Shown in pieces: positions 1 to 9,575 of a stretch of 64,000 nt of DNA. Every line of letters begins with the position of its first letter. The first letter of the stretch is position 1. Position numbers and translations under genes: made by a program. The DNA is from Jannaschia formosa (GTDB taxonomy: Bacteria; Pseudomonadota; Alphaproteobacteria; Rhodobacterales; Rhodobacteraceae): NCBI RefSeq assembly GCF_003340555.1, contig NZ_QPLJ01000011.1:62001-126000 (forward strand), read 5' to 3'. The notes under the pieces were generated by a model. That model was given only the letters and a program-made list of their open reading frames with translations. It searched no databases and was not told the origin of the DNA.

Positions 1-34
1 GGGCGGCGAGAAGCGGGGCGATGCGGGCGAACAT
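1..34 (-). CDS. 5' end of an exported or membrane protein gene (partial)
   Basis: Only the first 11 codons are in the window; the gene runs off the left edge. The minus strand reads an ATG at position 34 with a GGAG-type ribosome binding site a few bases upstream, then MFARIAPLLAA. That is a basic residue followed by a hydrophobic run, as in a signal peptide or membrane anchor. Its orientation matches the RND efflux genes that follow it in coordinate order and lie upstream of it transcriptionally, so it could be a distal gene of that unit. However, about 585 bases without a clear gene separate them. Product unknown. Confidence 0.4.
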   Translation of the reverse strand, partial: MFARIAPLLAA

Positions 35-619
35 GGGTCTCCTCTCGGGTGGGCGAGACGGGGTCTCGGGATGGGGCGGCGCGCGGGTCCCGACGCCGCG
101 CCGCTGCTTGCGAACCGTTCTCATCTAGATACGCGGTTGGTTCCGTCAAGGGGGCGGGGCCGGGTGTCGGTGCCGTTACGGGCAGCCCTTGAGGCTCCGA
201 GGGGGATCCATCGAGGAAGGCTGTGGCGCATCAGCCAGCCGAGTGAAGCACTCGTCTCGACTCCGGCGAGAGGGCCCCGTGGCAGGGGAGGCCGGCGCAC
301 CGTCCGATGGTCTTCCGGGCGGTCGAGCTGTTCATTGTGCCGCTCGCCCCGGCCACGACAGGACGGCCGACGCGCTCCACGCTCCTCCAGCTCTAAGCCT
401 CCGCGATGCCGTTCCTCGGCGTCGCGGTCAGCGCCACGGTCCGCCGCCTTCTCCTCGTCTGGCATCCGGGGGCCCCAGCGCCCAGCCCATCACCCACCGG
501 CGCACGCTGATCGCGCGCTCGGCCTTGGGGGCGCGGCTGAGGGACTGTCCGATCATGCCTGCGCTTTCGAGCGAGGTCGCGGGCGAGCGGGGGGCGCCGT
601 CCCAACGACGCCCCCTGGA
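35..619. other. 585-bp stretch without a confident gene
   Basis: This stretch lies between the left-edge partial gene and the stop codon of the RND permease. Several open frames cross it, but their composition is arginine/proline/glycine-rich, as expected for chance frames in high-G+C DNA, and none shows a recognisable domain. A 42-codon frame on the minus strand (428-556, beginning MIGQSLSRAPKAERA) has an ATG but no convincing ribosome binding site. It was not called as a gene. No terminator, repeat or RNA was recognised. Confidence 0.5.
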
Positions 620-3600
620 TCACTCGGCGGCGCGGAGCGGCGGATAGGGAAGCTCGGGCTCGTCCGCGCGGGTGGGCGTTCGCTCGTCTGCCGGGTCTTC
701 CTCCGCCCAGAGGATGAGGGGCGCCCTGATCCGGCGCGCCGCGCGCCGCAGCGCCCAGTCCTGCCCGGCGCGCGAGGCGCGGCCGAAGCCCAGCCGCCCG
801 GCCACCCGCGAAAGCGCGATGGCATAGGTCACCGTCCAGACCCGCATCGCCAGCATCGCGGGCGTGAAGAGCAGCGTCAGCACCGTCGCCACGCCCAGTC
901 CCCAGACGACTGCCGTGGCGAGCTGGATCCACCACAGCGCCGTTGGCGAGCCGATGGAGTAGCCGCCCCCGATGAAGTCGACAGAAAGGCCGAACATCAT
1001 CGGCGCGAGTCCTGCCATGGTCGTCAGCGTGGTCAGCAGGACGGGGCGGATGCGGTCCTCCGCCGTCCGGGTGATCGCCTCCAGCTTGGGCATGTAGCGG
1101 CTGTATTCCTGGTAGGTGTCGATCAGGACGATGTTGTTGTTCACCACGATTCCGGCCAGCGCGACGATGCCGGTGCCGGTCATGATGATCGAGAAGGCCT
1201 GGTCCATGACCATCATCCCGATGAACACGCCGGTCGTGGACAGCACCACCGCCAGCAGCACCAGCACCGAGTTGTAGACCGAGTTGAACTGCGCCAGCAG
1301 GATGATGAACATCAGCCCCAGCGCGCCGAGGAAGGCCTGGCCGAGGAAGGCCTGGCTCTCGGCCTGCTCCTCCTGGTCGCCCGTCCATTCCCAGGCGACC
1401 GAGGCGGGCAGAAGGCCCCCTTCGGTCAGTTGTGCGGTGAGTGTTTCGATCCGTTCGGTCGCGGTGACGGAGACGACGTCGATCGTCGCGCCATCCACCA
1501 GAACGTCTACGAGAGCGGCTTCTCCGCGCGGAATGGTGAACTCGTCGACCCGATAGTAGTCGGTCACATTGGGATCTCCGATGCCGATGCTTGCCAGCAG
1601 CCCCAGCAGACCGGTTTTCGGGTAGGTGAATTCGATCACGTTTTCCGCTGTCAGGTTATCGACCTCGGGGTCAAGCTTGTCCCCAAAGCCGATGAACACT
1701 CCGACTGGCTCAATATCGACGCCGACGTCACTCGGCGGTGGGGTCACGTGCAGCAAATTGAGGCCACTGACGACGTCGGCCTTCACGTCGAAATAGCGCT
1801 CTCCATCGACGCGGTTGATCTGCGCGAGCTGCGGCACCGGGCGGCGCTCGATGAAGTTCGCAAGCGGCACGAGGCCGTCGGCGGTGCGGACCTTCAGCGT
1901 GTCGAGGGTCGACAGCACCCGGTCCGCCTCGGGCAGGCGGACCCGGATGTCGATCTCCTCGTCCGACGAGTCGACCCGCATCGTGTCGAGCAGGATGCCG
2001 CGGGTGACGAGCTGGACCATCGCGCCGACGGTGGCGACGTCCGCGCCGAAGCGGCCGGCCTTCTCGACATCGACGTCGATCTCCCAGTCGATGCCGGGCA
2101 GGGGGAGCGTGTCCTCGATGTCGATGAGGCCCGGGACCCCCTCGAGATGGGCGGCCATGGCGCGGGTGCCGGCCTGAAGCTCCTCCCAGTTCTCGCCCTT
2201 GAGGCGCAGCTGCACCGGCTTGCCCTGGGCGGGGCCGCGGTCGTTGGCCGACAGGTCGACCTTCACGCCTGGCAGCTCGCGCAGGCGGTCGAGCAGCGCG
2301 TTCGCGATGGCGTCGCCGTCGAAGGCGGGGTCCACGACCTGGGTGTTCACGGTGTAGCCGAAGATGTCGAACCACGGCGCGGGGACCGTGGGCCGGTCCT
2401 CCCACGCGACCATCTCGATCTGGATCTGGCCGATCGTGTCCGACGGGCCGCCCGCCGCGCCCGGACCGCTGTTGTTGAGGCCGCCGTCGCCCGCGAAGGC
2501 GAAGGCGGACTGGATGCCCGGCGTTTCCAGCACGATCCGCTCGGCCCGGCGAAGCAGCGCGTCCTTTTCCTCCAGCGAGAGGTTGCCGCGGGCGCGGACA
2601 TAGAGGTTGGCCTGCTCCAGCTCGCTCTCGACGAAGAACTCCACGCCCTTGAAGTTGTTGGGCAGCAGCACGAAGAAGGTCACGAAGACAGTGGCGCCGG
2701 TGGCGGCGATGGCGACCAGGGGGCCGATCGGGTTGCCAACCAGAAGATGGACGACCTGGCCGAAGAACGACCGGCGATAGCCGGCCTTGATGCGCCGGGG
2801 CTGGCGCTTCCAGGTGACCGAGCCGAGCAGCGTCGAGAGCAGCGCGCAACTCACGAGGAACATCGCCGCGCCCGGGATGGCGGGGCCGAGCGTGCCGGGC
2901 TGGCTGTCGGGCAGGATGAGCTGCGGGTTCAGCGTCGCCAGGATCGACGCCGCCATCAGCCAGGCCGCGCCTGCGGTCAGGACGACGCGGACGATCCAGG
3001 GCAGGGTGCGGCGCAGCAAGTTCGACGCCCGCTCCAGGAGGCGGGAGAAGCGGCCGAAGACGCCGCCCAGCACCGGCAGGTAGACCAGCGCCACGACCAG
3101 CGAGGCCGTGAGCACGAAGATCAGCGTGACCGGCAGCATGCCCATGAACTCGCCCGGGACGCCGGGCCAGAACAGCATCGGCAGGAAGGCGCAGAGCGTC
3201 GTCGCCGTTGACGAGACGACCGGCCAGAACATGCGCTTCGCCGCGTCGGTATAGGCCGTCATCGGGCCGGTGCCTTCGGAGATGCGCTTATCTGCGTATT
3301 CGGTAACCACGATGGCGCCGTCGACCAGCATTCCAACGGCGAGGATCAGGCCGAACATCACGATGTTCGAGATCGTCAGCCCCGCGGCGCCCATGATGGC
3401 GAAGGCCAGCAGGAACGAGGTCGGGATCGCGAAGCCCACCAGCAGCGCAGAGCGGGTACCCAGTGCCGCCAGAACCACGATCATCACCAGCGCGATGGCC
3501 GTCAGCACCGAGCCTTCGAGCTGCGAGACCATCGACCGCACTGTCCGCGACTGGTCCATCGTGACCTCGACCCGCACGGCCTGCCGCAGCTCCGCGGGCC

Positions 3601-4525
3601 AGGTCGCGACCTCGCGGTCGACCTGCTGCCGGACCTCGGCGGCGGTCTCGATGATGTTGAAACCCTTGCGCTTGATCACCTGCAGCGCGACCGTCGTCTC
3701 GCCGTTGTAGCGGGCCGTGCCCTCGCGGTCCTGGAAGGTCAGGTTGATGATGGCGAGGTCGCCCAGCGTGATGATCCGGTCCCCGTCGGTCTTGACGGGC
3801 AGGTCGTAGACGTCCTGAGGCTCGTCGAAGCTCGACGGCAGCTTGACCGAGAAGGCGCCGGTCGCGCTGCGCGCCTCGCCCGCGGCGACCAGCAGGTTGT
3901 TGTTGGCGACGACGTTGATCAGCTCTCCGGCGGTGACGTTGTAGGCCTCCAGCGCCAGCGGGTCGATCAGCACCTCCAGCATCTCGTCGCGATGCCCGGC
4001 GAGCCCGGCCTCGAGAATGGCGGGCATGCTTTCGAGCCGTGCCTGCATCTCGTTGGCGAGCCGGAGCAGCGTCCGCTCCGGCGCCTGGCCGGAGAGCGAG
4101 ATGATGAGGATGGGGAACTCCGAGAAGTTGATCTCGTCGATGGCGTATTGCTCGGCGCCGGCAGGGAACTCCGCTTCCGCGTTGTTCATCTTGTCGCGCA
4201 CGTCGGCGATGGTGGCGGACTTGTCCCAGCCGAACTCGAACTCGAGGAAGATGCCGGCGAAGCCCTCGGCCGCGGTGGCGGTCATGGTCTTGAGCCCGTC
4301 GAGCTCCTTCAGCTCGGTCTCCATCGGCTTGATCAGCAGCTTCTCGGCATCCGAGGCCGAAATCCCGGGAAAGGGGACGTTCACGAAGATGCCCGGGATG
4401 TCGATATCCGGCTCGCCCTCCTTCGGGAGCGAGATGTAGGCCACCGTGCCCGCCATGATGGAGAGCACGACGAAGGCCAGCACCATCCGCGCGCGTTCGG
4501 CGGCCCAATCGATCAGGCCGGTCAT
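620..4525 (-). CDS. RND-family efflux transporter permease, enlarged
   Basis: Proton-driven inner-membrane pump of a tripartite RND system that exports drugs or other toxic compounds with its membrane fusion partner. The start is the ATG at 4525, which overlaps the adaptor stop by 4 bases (ATGA); the open frame upstream of this ATG is antisense-type noise. The product is 1301 residues, against roughly 1030-1100 for typical RND pumps. The N-terminal transmembrane helix (LPKEGEPDIDIP after it), the helix pair around GMLVDGAIVVTEY, and the second-half helices (LMFIILLAQFNSVYNS, AGIVVNNNIVLIDTY) are all recognisable. TM4 reads VDG where AcrB has two aspartates, so only one acidic residue of the proton relay is present, as in some HAE-type relatives. 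Extra length comes from a hydrophobic middle region and a roughly 100-residue insertion near residues 920-1020. The substrate cannot be read from sequence. Confidence 0.93.
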   Translation of the reverse strand: MTGLIDWAAERARMVLAFVVLSIMAGTVAYISLPKEGEPDIDIPGIFVNVPFPGISASDAEKLLIKPMETELKELDGLKTMTATAAEGFAGIFLEFEFGWDKSATIADVRDKMNNAEAEFPAGAEQYAIDEINFSEFPILIISLSGQAPERTLLRLANEMQARLESMPAILEAGLAGHRDEMLEVLIDPLALEAYNVTAGELINVVANNNLLVAAGEARSATGAFSVKLPSSFDEPQDVYDLPVKTDGDRIITLGDLAIINLTFQDREGTARYNGETTVALQVIKRKGFNIIETAAEVRQQVDREVATWPAELRQAVRVEVTMDQSRTVRSMVSQLEGSVLTAIALVMIVVLAALGTRSALLVGFAIPTSFLLAFAIMGAAGLTISNIVMFGLILAVGMLVDGAIVVTEYADKRISEGTGPMTAYTDAAKRMFWPVVSSTATTLCAFLPMLFWPGVPGEFMGMLPVTLIFVLTASLVVALVYLPVLGGVFGRFSRLLERASNLLRRTLPWIVRVVLTAGAAWLMAASILATLNPQLILPDSQPGTLGPAIPGAAMFLVSCALLSTLLGSVTWKRQPRRIKAGYRRSFFGQVVHLLVGNPIGPLVAIAATGATVFVTFFVLLPNNFKGVEFFVESELEQANLYVRARGNLSLEEKDALLRRAERIVLETPGIQSAFAFAGDGGLNNSGPGAAGGPSDTIGQIQIEMVAWEDRPTVPAPWFDIFGYTVNTQVVDPAFDGDAIANALLDRLRELPGVKVDLSANDRGPAQGKPVQLRLKGENWEELQAGTRAMAAHLEGVPGLIDIEDTLPLPGIDWEIDVDVEKAGRFGADVATVGAMVQLVTRGILLDTMRVDSSDEEIDIRVRLPEADRVLSTLDTLKVRTADGLVPLANFIERRPVPQLAQINRVDGERYFDVKADVVSGLNLLHVTPPPSDVGVDIEPVGVFIGFGDKLDPEVDNLTAENVIEFTYPKTGLLGLLASIGIGDPNVTDYYRVDEFTIPRGEAALVDVLVDGATIDVVSVTATERIETLTAQLTEGGLLPASVAWEWTGDQEEQAESQAFLGQAFLGALGLMFIILLAQFNSVYNSVLVLLAVVLSTTGVFIGMMVMDQAFSIIMTGTGIVALAGIVVNNNIVLIDTYQEYSRYMPKLEAITRTAEDRIRPVLLTTLTTMAGLAPMMFGLSVDFIGGGYSIGSPTALWWIQLATAVVWGLGVATVLTLLFTPAMLAMRVWTVTYAIALSRVAGRLGFGRASRAGQDWALRRAARRIRAPLILWAEEDPADERTPTRADEPELPYPPLRAAE

Positions 4526-5847
4526 TGCGTCGCCTCCGCCGCAAGGCCCAGCGGCTCGAAGGTGGCGCGCACGGGCACGCCCTCGGTCACGTATTCCTGG
4601 CCGACGACGATGACGTCGATCGTGTCGGGAATTCCGGTCACGAGCACCCCGTCCTGGGTGTCGCGCACGATGGAGGCCGCCATGAAGCCGACGGTCCCGT
4701 CCGATTCGACGACGCGCAGGCCCAGCGTGCCCTCGTCGTTGAGCGTCAGCGCCGAGGCGGGGACCAGATGGGCGCGCGTCGCCGGAGTCCGGATCAGGAT
4801 CTCGGCGGTCTGGCCATCGCGGATCGCCAGGTCGTCGTTGGGCACGGTCACCTCGACGCGGAAGGTGCGCGTCAGCTCGTCGGCAGAGCGGCTGAGAAAG
4901 GTCACCTCGCCCGCCGTCTCGCCGCCCGAGGCGAGCCGCGCACCGGCCTGCGCGCCGACCGAGACGCGGTCGACCTGCGCCTCGGGCAGGAAGCCGACCA
5001 GCTTCATCGGGTCGAGCTGGATCACGGTCGCGCAGGGCAACCCGGGCTGCAGCAGCGCGCCCAGCTCGGCGGTGTCGGTCTCGAGCAGGCCCGAGAACGG
5101 CGCCCGGATCGACAGCTTGTCGATCTCCAGCGACGCCTGCTCCACCCCCGCCTCGGCGGTCTGGACGTTGGCGCGGGCCGTCTCGATTCCCGCCTGCACC
5201 GTCTCGAGGCCGGTCGCGGCGGCGGTCAGGCTGGCCTCCGCGGCGCGCAGCGCGGCGGCGGCGCTGGCGACGCGGGTATCCGAGGCAAAGCCGCCCTCGG
5301 ACAGGCGGGAGGCGGCGTTCTGGTTGATCCGCGCCTCCTCCAGCCGGGCTTCGGCTTCGGCGACCCGGGCCTGTGCTTCGGGGATGCGGGCCTCGGCCTC
5401 GGGCACGGCGGCGCGGGCCGCGGCGAGCCGCGCCTCGGCCTCGGCCAGCGACGCCCCGCGCGAGCCGGGGTCGATCCTGCACAGCAGATCGCCCGTCTCG
5501 ACGAACTGTCCCTTGCGCAGCGGCTCGGACTCGACGACGCCCGAGGTCTCGGACCGGACCTCGACCTCGCGCGCGGCCTTGGACTGGCCCCGCACCATCA
5601 CCGCGTCCGGCACCTCGCGCGCCTCGGAGCGCAGCGCGATGACATGCATGGCGTCCTCGGGCCGATCCGCGGCGGCCGCGGCGATCGCCACGGGAACCGA
5701 CTCGGCCGCCTCCGCCTCGGCGACCTGCTCCTCGGGGGTGTCGCCGGTGAGCGAGCGGGCGAAGCCCAGCAGGGCCTCGCGCTGAAGCACGAGGAAGAAC
5801 AGGGCGATACAGACCAGCACGGCGGTCAGGATCGGAAAGAAGCGCAT
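4522..5847 (-). CDS. RND efflux membrane fusion (periplasmic adaptor) protein
   Basis: HlyD/AcrA-type adaptor of 441 residues that links the RND pump to an outer-membrane channel. An uncleaved N-terminal hydrophobic segment (residues about 4-22) probably anchors it in the inner membrane. A short linker leads to a lipoyl-like half (SETSGVVES...GDLLCRIDP). It is followed by a long Ala/Glu-rich alpha-helical hairpin (about residues 155-270, many A-E-A repeats), the second lipoyl half (IRAPFSGLLETDT) and beta-barrel regions. It is the first gene of the two-gene operon and overlaps the pump gene by 4 bases. A perfect inverted repeat lies about 50 bp upstream of the start and probably controls the operon. 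No outer-membrane factor gene is nearby, so a shared TolC-like channel is likely. Confidence 0.92.
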   Translation of the reverse strand: MRFFPILTAVLVCIALFFLVLQREALLGFARSLTGDTPEEQVAEAEAAESVPVAIAAAAADRPEDAMHVIALRSEAREVPDAVMVRGQSKAAREVEVRSETSGVVESEPLRKGQFVETGDLLCRIDPGSRGASLAEAEARLAAARAAVPEAEARIPEAQARVAEAEARLEEARINQNAASRLSEGGFASDTRVASAAAALRAAEASLTAAATGLETVQAGIETARANVQTAEAGVEQASLEIDKLSIRAPFSGLLETDTAELGALLQPGLPCATVIQLDPMKLVGFLPEAQVDRVSVGAQAGARLASGGETAGEVTFLSRSADELTRTFRVEVTVPNDDLAIRDGQTAEILIRTPATRAHLVPASALTLNDEGTLGLRVVESDGTVGFMAASIVRDTQDGVLVTGIPDTIDVIVVGQEYVTEGVPVRATFEPLGLAAEATQ

Positions 5848-5899
5848 GACGGACCTCGGATCGGCGGTCGCCCCTGATGGACGTGTCGGCCGTATTACG

Positions 5900-5917
5900 C
5901 TGAACCGTTCGGTTCAG
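5900..5917. promoter_or_regulatory. TetR-type operator upstream of the RND operon
   Basis: A perfect 8-bp inverted repeat, CTGAACCG-TT-CGGTTCAG, is centred 61 bp upstream of the adaptor start codon. Short perfect palindromes of this shape are typical operators of TetR/AcrR repressors, which commonly control RND pumps. The repeat lies in the only intergenic gap of the operon (5848-6059), where its promoter must lie. No tetR gene is in the window, so the regulator would act in trans or lie beyond the left edge. The operator role is inferred; the symmetry is direct observation. Confidence 0.7.
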
Positions 5918-6059
5918 ATTAGTCTTTCTGCTACGCTGCGCGCCTTTCTGTGGCAAGGTTTTTCCTGACGCACAAATGCAGGGCAGACCTGCCGATGGGT
6001 TGCACCTTGGCCCCCCGTCGGGAAGACGTTAGACAGCCTCCACACCCGAGGAGGCACAT

Positions 6060-6719
6060 ATGTCGAACCCCGAGAGTTTCATCGACGAGGTGACCGAGGA
6101 GGTCCGCCGCGACCGCACCATGGCGCTGATGCGGCGCTGGGGGCCGATCGCGCTGGCCGTCGTCGTCCTGGTCGTCGGGGCCGCTGCCTGGAACGAGTGG
6201 CGCAAGGCACAGGCCGAGGCGCGGGCGCAGGCCTTCGGCGATGCCGTCCTCTCGGCCCTGGGCGGCCCCGACATCGCCGCCCGCCGCGAGGCCATTACCG
6301 CGATCGACCCGGCCCGGCCGGGGCAGGCGGCGATCCTGTCGCTGTTGCAGGCGGCCGCCCTGAACAACGGCGAAGGCGGCGATCCGGAGGCGGCCCGCGC
6401 GCGCCTGCTGGCCCTGGCCGAGACGCCGGACATCGGTCCGATCTATCGCGATGTCGCCCTTCTGAAGGCGATCCTGCTGGGCGGCACCGGGGACGCGGCG
6501 CAGGACGGCGCCATCCTCGACGAGCTGACCACGCCGGGCGCGCCGTTCCGGGCGCTGGCCGTGGAGCAGCAGGCGATCCGCGCCCTTGCCGCGGGCGACA
6601 GCGGCACGGCCATCACGCTGCTGCGCGCGCTGACCGAGGACGCCACGGCCACGCCGGACTTGCGCCGCCGCGCCGCCGAGACCATCGTGGCGCTGGGCGC
6701 CTCGCCCGATCCGGCCTGA
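6060..6719 (+). CDS. YfgM-like TPR protein, SecYEG-associated
   Basis: A 219-residue bitopic membrane protein. The cytoplasmic N-terminus (MSNPESFIDEVTEEVRRDR) is followed by one transmembrane helix (about residues 26-43) and a helical, alanine-rich periplasmic domain resembling the TPR-like domain of YfgM. YfgM is an ancillary subunit of the Sec translocon that helps periplasmic chaperoning. The start at 6060 is preceded by a strong AGGAGG. The next gene is bamB, 27 bp downstream, and yfgM, bamB and der follow each other in many proteobacteria, which supports the call. Repeat units are degenerate, so the family rests on membrane topology plus gene order. Confidence 0.8.
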   Translation: MSNPESFIDEVTEEVRRDRTMALMRRWGPIALAVVVLVVGAAAWNEWRKAQAEARAQAFGDAVLSALGGPDIAARREAITAIDPARPGQAAILSLLQAAALNNGEGGDPEAARARLLALAETPDIGPIYRDVALLKAILLGGTGDAAQDGAILDELTTPGAPFRALAVEQQAIRALAAGDSGTAITLLRALTEDATATPDLRRRAAETIVALGASPDPA

Positions 6720-6746
6720 TCGGCCCCGGCCCATCGCAAGGAACGG

Positions 6747-8078
6747 ATGACGCGCATGACCCTCAGGACCGGCCTTCTTCTCGCCGCCGCCGCGCTGGCG
6801 CTCGCCGCCTGCGCCGAGAAGGAGGAGATCCTTCCCGGCGAGCGCCTCGGCGTCCGTCCCGGCGAGAGCGGGCCCGTGCTGGCCGACGCCGCCCCCGACG
6901 TCGCCACGGAGCCCGTGCCGATCTCGCTGGAGCCGCCGCAACGCCTGGCCGACTGGCCGATGCGCGTCGGCAACGCCGCGAACGATCCGGCGCACGCGAC
7001 TTTGTCGCCCCAGCCGCAACGGGTCTGGAGCGCGGATGTCGGCACCGGGGACAGCCGCCGCCTGCGGATCACGGCGGACCCGGTCTCGGACGGAAGCCGG
7101 ATTTTCACCCTGGACGCGCGCAGCGTCGTCGCCGCCACGACCACCTCGGGCGCGCTGGTCTGGTCACGCAGCCTCGTGCCCCCGACCGAGCGGGAAGGGG
7201 ACGCGGCGGGTGGCGGCCTCGCCGTCGTGGGCGGCACGCTCTATGCCACGACGGGATATGGCGAACTCCACGCGCTCGACCCTGCGACCGGCGCCACGCG
7301 CTGGGTGCAGGGGCTGGACGCGCCGGTCACCACGCCCAAGGTGGCGGACGGGCTGGTCTATGTCGTCAGCCGCGACAACCGCGCCTGGGCGATCGAGGCT
7401 GACAGCGGCCGCCTGCGCTGGGACATCCCTGCCGGACCCGCCCCCGCCGCGATGGCCACGGCGCCCGCACCCGCTCTGACGGACCGGCTGGCGATCTTCC
7501 CCTTCGCCTCTGGCGAGGTCGTGGCCGCGCTCAGGCAGTCCGGCATCCGCGTCTGGGGCAGTTCGGTCGCGGGGCGGCGGCGGGGAATTGCCTCTGCCTT
7601 CGTCGGCGACATCACCGGCGATCCGGTCGTCGAGGACAACTCGGTCTATGCGGGCACCACCTCGGGCCGCCTGGTCGCTCTGGAGCAGTCCTCGGGCCTG
7701 CGCCGCTGGACCGCGAACGACGGCGCGGTCAGCCCGGTCGTCGCGGCGGGCGGGTCGATCTTCGCCGTGACGGACCGGGCGCAGCTGGTGCGGCTCTCGG
7801 CCGAGACCGGCGAGACGATCTGGCGCGCCGACCTGCCCTTCTACCGCGCCGAGCGGGTCAGCCGGCGCGAAGGCGTCTTCGTCCATTACGGCCCGGTGCT
7901 GGCCGGCCGGCGGCTCTGGGTCGCGTCCTCGGACGGGGCGCTGCGCGGCTTCGATCCGGCCACCGGCGCGTTGGCCGCGCAGGCCGAGGTTCCGGGCGGC
8001 GCGGCCTCGCGGCCGATCGCCTTCGGCGACGCGCTCTATGTCGTCGGGCAGGGGGGCGACCTGCACGCCTATCGCTGA
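6747..8078 (+). CDS. bamB: Outer membrane protein assembly lipoprotein BamB (PQQ-like beta-propeller)
   Basis: BamB is the beta-propeller scaffold lipoprotein of the BAM complex that inserts outer-membrane beta-barrels. The 443-residue product begins with a lipoprotein signal ending LALAAC, with the lipidated cysteine at residue 22. Propeller blades follow with PQQ-like motifs (VYVVSRDNRAWAIEADSGRLRWD, VYAGTTSGRLVALEQSSGLRRWT, LWVASSDGALRGFDPATGALAAQ). Start: the ATG at 6747 has an AAGGA four bases upstream; an in-frame ATG at 6756 is the alternative. It sits between a YfgM-like gene and der, the classical gene order. Confidence 0.93.
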   Translation: MTRMTLRTGLLLAAAALALAACAEKEEILPGERLGVRPGESGPVLADAAPDVATEPVPISLEPPQRLADWPMRVGNAANDPAHATLSPQPQRVWSADVGTGDSRRLRITADPVSDGSRIFTLDARSVVAATTTSGALVWSRSLVPPTEREGDAAGGGLAVVGGTLYATTGYGELHALDPATGATRWVQGLDAPVTTPKVADGLVYVVSRDNRAWAIEADSGRLRWDIPAGPAPAAMATAPAPALTDRLAIFPFASGEVVAALRQSGIRVWGSSVAGRRRGIASAFVGDITGDPVVEDNSVYAGTTSGRLVALEQSSGLRRWTANDGAVSPVVAAGGSIFAVTDRAQLVRLSAETGETIWRADLPFYRAERVSRREGVFVHYGPVLAGRRLWVASSDGALRGFDPATGALAAQAEVPGGAASRPIAFGDALYVVGQGGDLHAYR

Positions 8079-8132
8079 GGGTTCCCCCGGGCGCGCCTCT
8101 GCGCTATGTGCCCCGTCTCATCGGAGCGCCCC

Positions 8133-9575
8133 ATGTTCACCCTCGCCATCGTCGGACGGCCCAATGTCGGCAAGTCCACCCTGTTCAACCGCCTCGTGGG
8201 CAAGCGGCTGGCGCTGGTCGACGACCAGCCCGGCGTCACCCGCGACCTGCGCGAGGGCGCGGCCCGTCTGGGCGACCTGAAGTTCACCGTGATCGACACG
8301 GCGGGCCTGGAGGAGGCGACGGACGACTCGCTTCAGGGCCGCATGCGCCGCCTGACCGAACGCGCGGTCGAGATGGCCGATGCCGCGCTCTTCGTCATCG
8401 ATGCACGGGTGGGGGTCACGCCCGCCGACGAGGTCTTCGCCGACATCCTGCGCCGCTCCGGCCGCCCGGTCCTGCTTGCTGCCAACAAGGCCGAGGGGCG
8501 GCTGGGGGAGGCCGGCATGTTCGAGGCCTATTCCCTGGGCCTGGGCGAGGTGATCGGCCTCAGCGCCGAGCATGGCGAGGGCATGGCCGACCTGGCGCAG
8601 GCGCTGCGCCCCCATGTCGAGGGCCATGTCGAGACCGAGGAGGCCGAGGCCGAGGTCGAGATCGACGAGGACGACATGGAGGCGGACTGGGCGCCGACCC
8701 GCAGGCGCCCGCTCAAGATCGCGGTCGTCGGGCGGCCCAACGCGGGCAAGTCCACGCTGATCAACCGCATCCTCGGCGACGAGCGCCTGCTGACGGGCCC
8801 CGAGGCGGGAATCACCCGCGACTCGATCTCGCTCGATTTCGAGTGGGACGGGGTGCCGACGCGCATCTTCGACACGGCGGGCATGCGCAAGCGCGCCAAG
8901 ATCACCGAGAAGCTGGAGAAGCTGTCGGTCTCGGACGGGCTGCGCGCGGTGAAGTTCGCCGAGGTCGTCGTCGTCCTTCTCGACGCCGCCATCCCGTTCG
9001 AGCAGCAGGACCTGCGCATCGCCGACCTCGCCGCGCGCGAGGGGCGTGCGGTCGTCGTCGCGGTCAACAAGTGGGACCTTGAGGAGGAGCGGCAGGCCAA
9101 GCTGGCCGGGTTGAAGGAAGCCTTCGAGCGGCTTCTGCCGCAGCTGCGCGGCGCGCCGCTGGTGACGGTCTCGGCGCGCACCGGGCGGGGGCTGGACCGG
9201 CTGCAGGCGGCCATCGTCAAGGCGCATCAGGTCTGGAACCGCCGGGTGCCGACCGCCGCGCTCAACCGCTGGCTCACCGGCATGCTGGAGCAGCACCCGC
9301 CCCCCGCGCCGCAGGGCCGCCGCATCAAGCTGCGCTACATGACGCAGGCCAAGACACGGCCGCCGGGCTTCGTCGTCATGTGCTCCCACCCCGACGCGGT
9401 GCCGGAAGCCTACAGCCGCTACCTAGTGAACGGGTTGCGCGAGGATTTCGACATGCCCGGCACGCCGATCCGGCTGCATCTGCGCGGGCAGGGCGACGCG
9501 AACCCCTACAAGGGGCGCGCACGGCCGCAGGCCTCGCGGCTGCGCAAGCATGTTGAGGGGCGGCGGAAGGACTGA
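8133..9575 (+). CDS. der: Ribosome-associated double GTPase Der (EngA)
   Basis: Der is an essential tandem GTPase for 50S ribosomal subunit maturation. The 480-residue protein shows two G domains: GRPNVGKS near the N-terminus and GRPNAGKS after an acidic linker ([15 protein letters not shown]). Matching switch and G4 motifs ([25 protein letters not shown]) are present, followed by the C-terminal KH-like domain ending in basic residues. The ATG at 8133 was chosen because a GGAG lies 7 bases upstream and the protein then begins [13 protein letters not shown], as in homologues; an upstream ATG at 8106 lacks a good site. It follows bamB after 54 bp. Confidence 0.97.
   Translation: MFTLAIVGRPNVGKSTLFNRLVGKRLALVDDQPGVTRDLREGAARLGDLKFTVIDTAGLEEATDDSLQGRMRRLTERAVEMADAALFVIDARVGVTPADEVFADILRRSGRPVLLAANKAEGRLGEAGMFEAYSLGLGEVIGLSAEHGEGMADLAQALRPHVEGHVETEEAEAEVEIDEDDMEADWAPTRRRPLKIAVVGRPNAGKSTLINRILGDERLLTGPEAGITRDSISLDFEWDGVPTRIFDTAGMRKRAKITEKLEKLSVSDGLRAVKFAEVVVVLLDAAIPFEQQDLRIADLAAREGRAVVVAVNKWDLEEERQAKLAGLKEAFERLLPQLRGAPLVTVSARTGRGLDRLQAAIVKAHQVWNRRVPTAALNRWLTGMLEQHPPPAPQGRRIKLRYMTQAKTRPPGFVVMCSHPDAVPEAYSRYLVNGLREDFDMPGTPIRLHLRGQGDANPYKGRARPQASRLRKHVEGRRKD

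Noticed and set aside
428-556. Small minus-strand frame of 42 codons beginning MIGQSLSRAPKAERA
   Set aside because: No good ribosome binding site and no recognisable family; too short to support alone.
71-3211. Very long plus-strand open frame (over 1000 codons) across the RND permease gene
   Set aside because: It is the antisense of the RND gene; its translation is Arg/Gly/His/Asp-rich with no domain, the usual artefact of high-G+C DNA.
4525-5956. Extended upstream part of the RND frame
   Set aside because: It overlaps the adaptor gene in another frame and has noise-like composition; the coupled ATG at 4525 is the real start.
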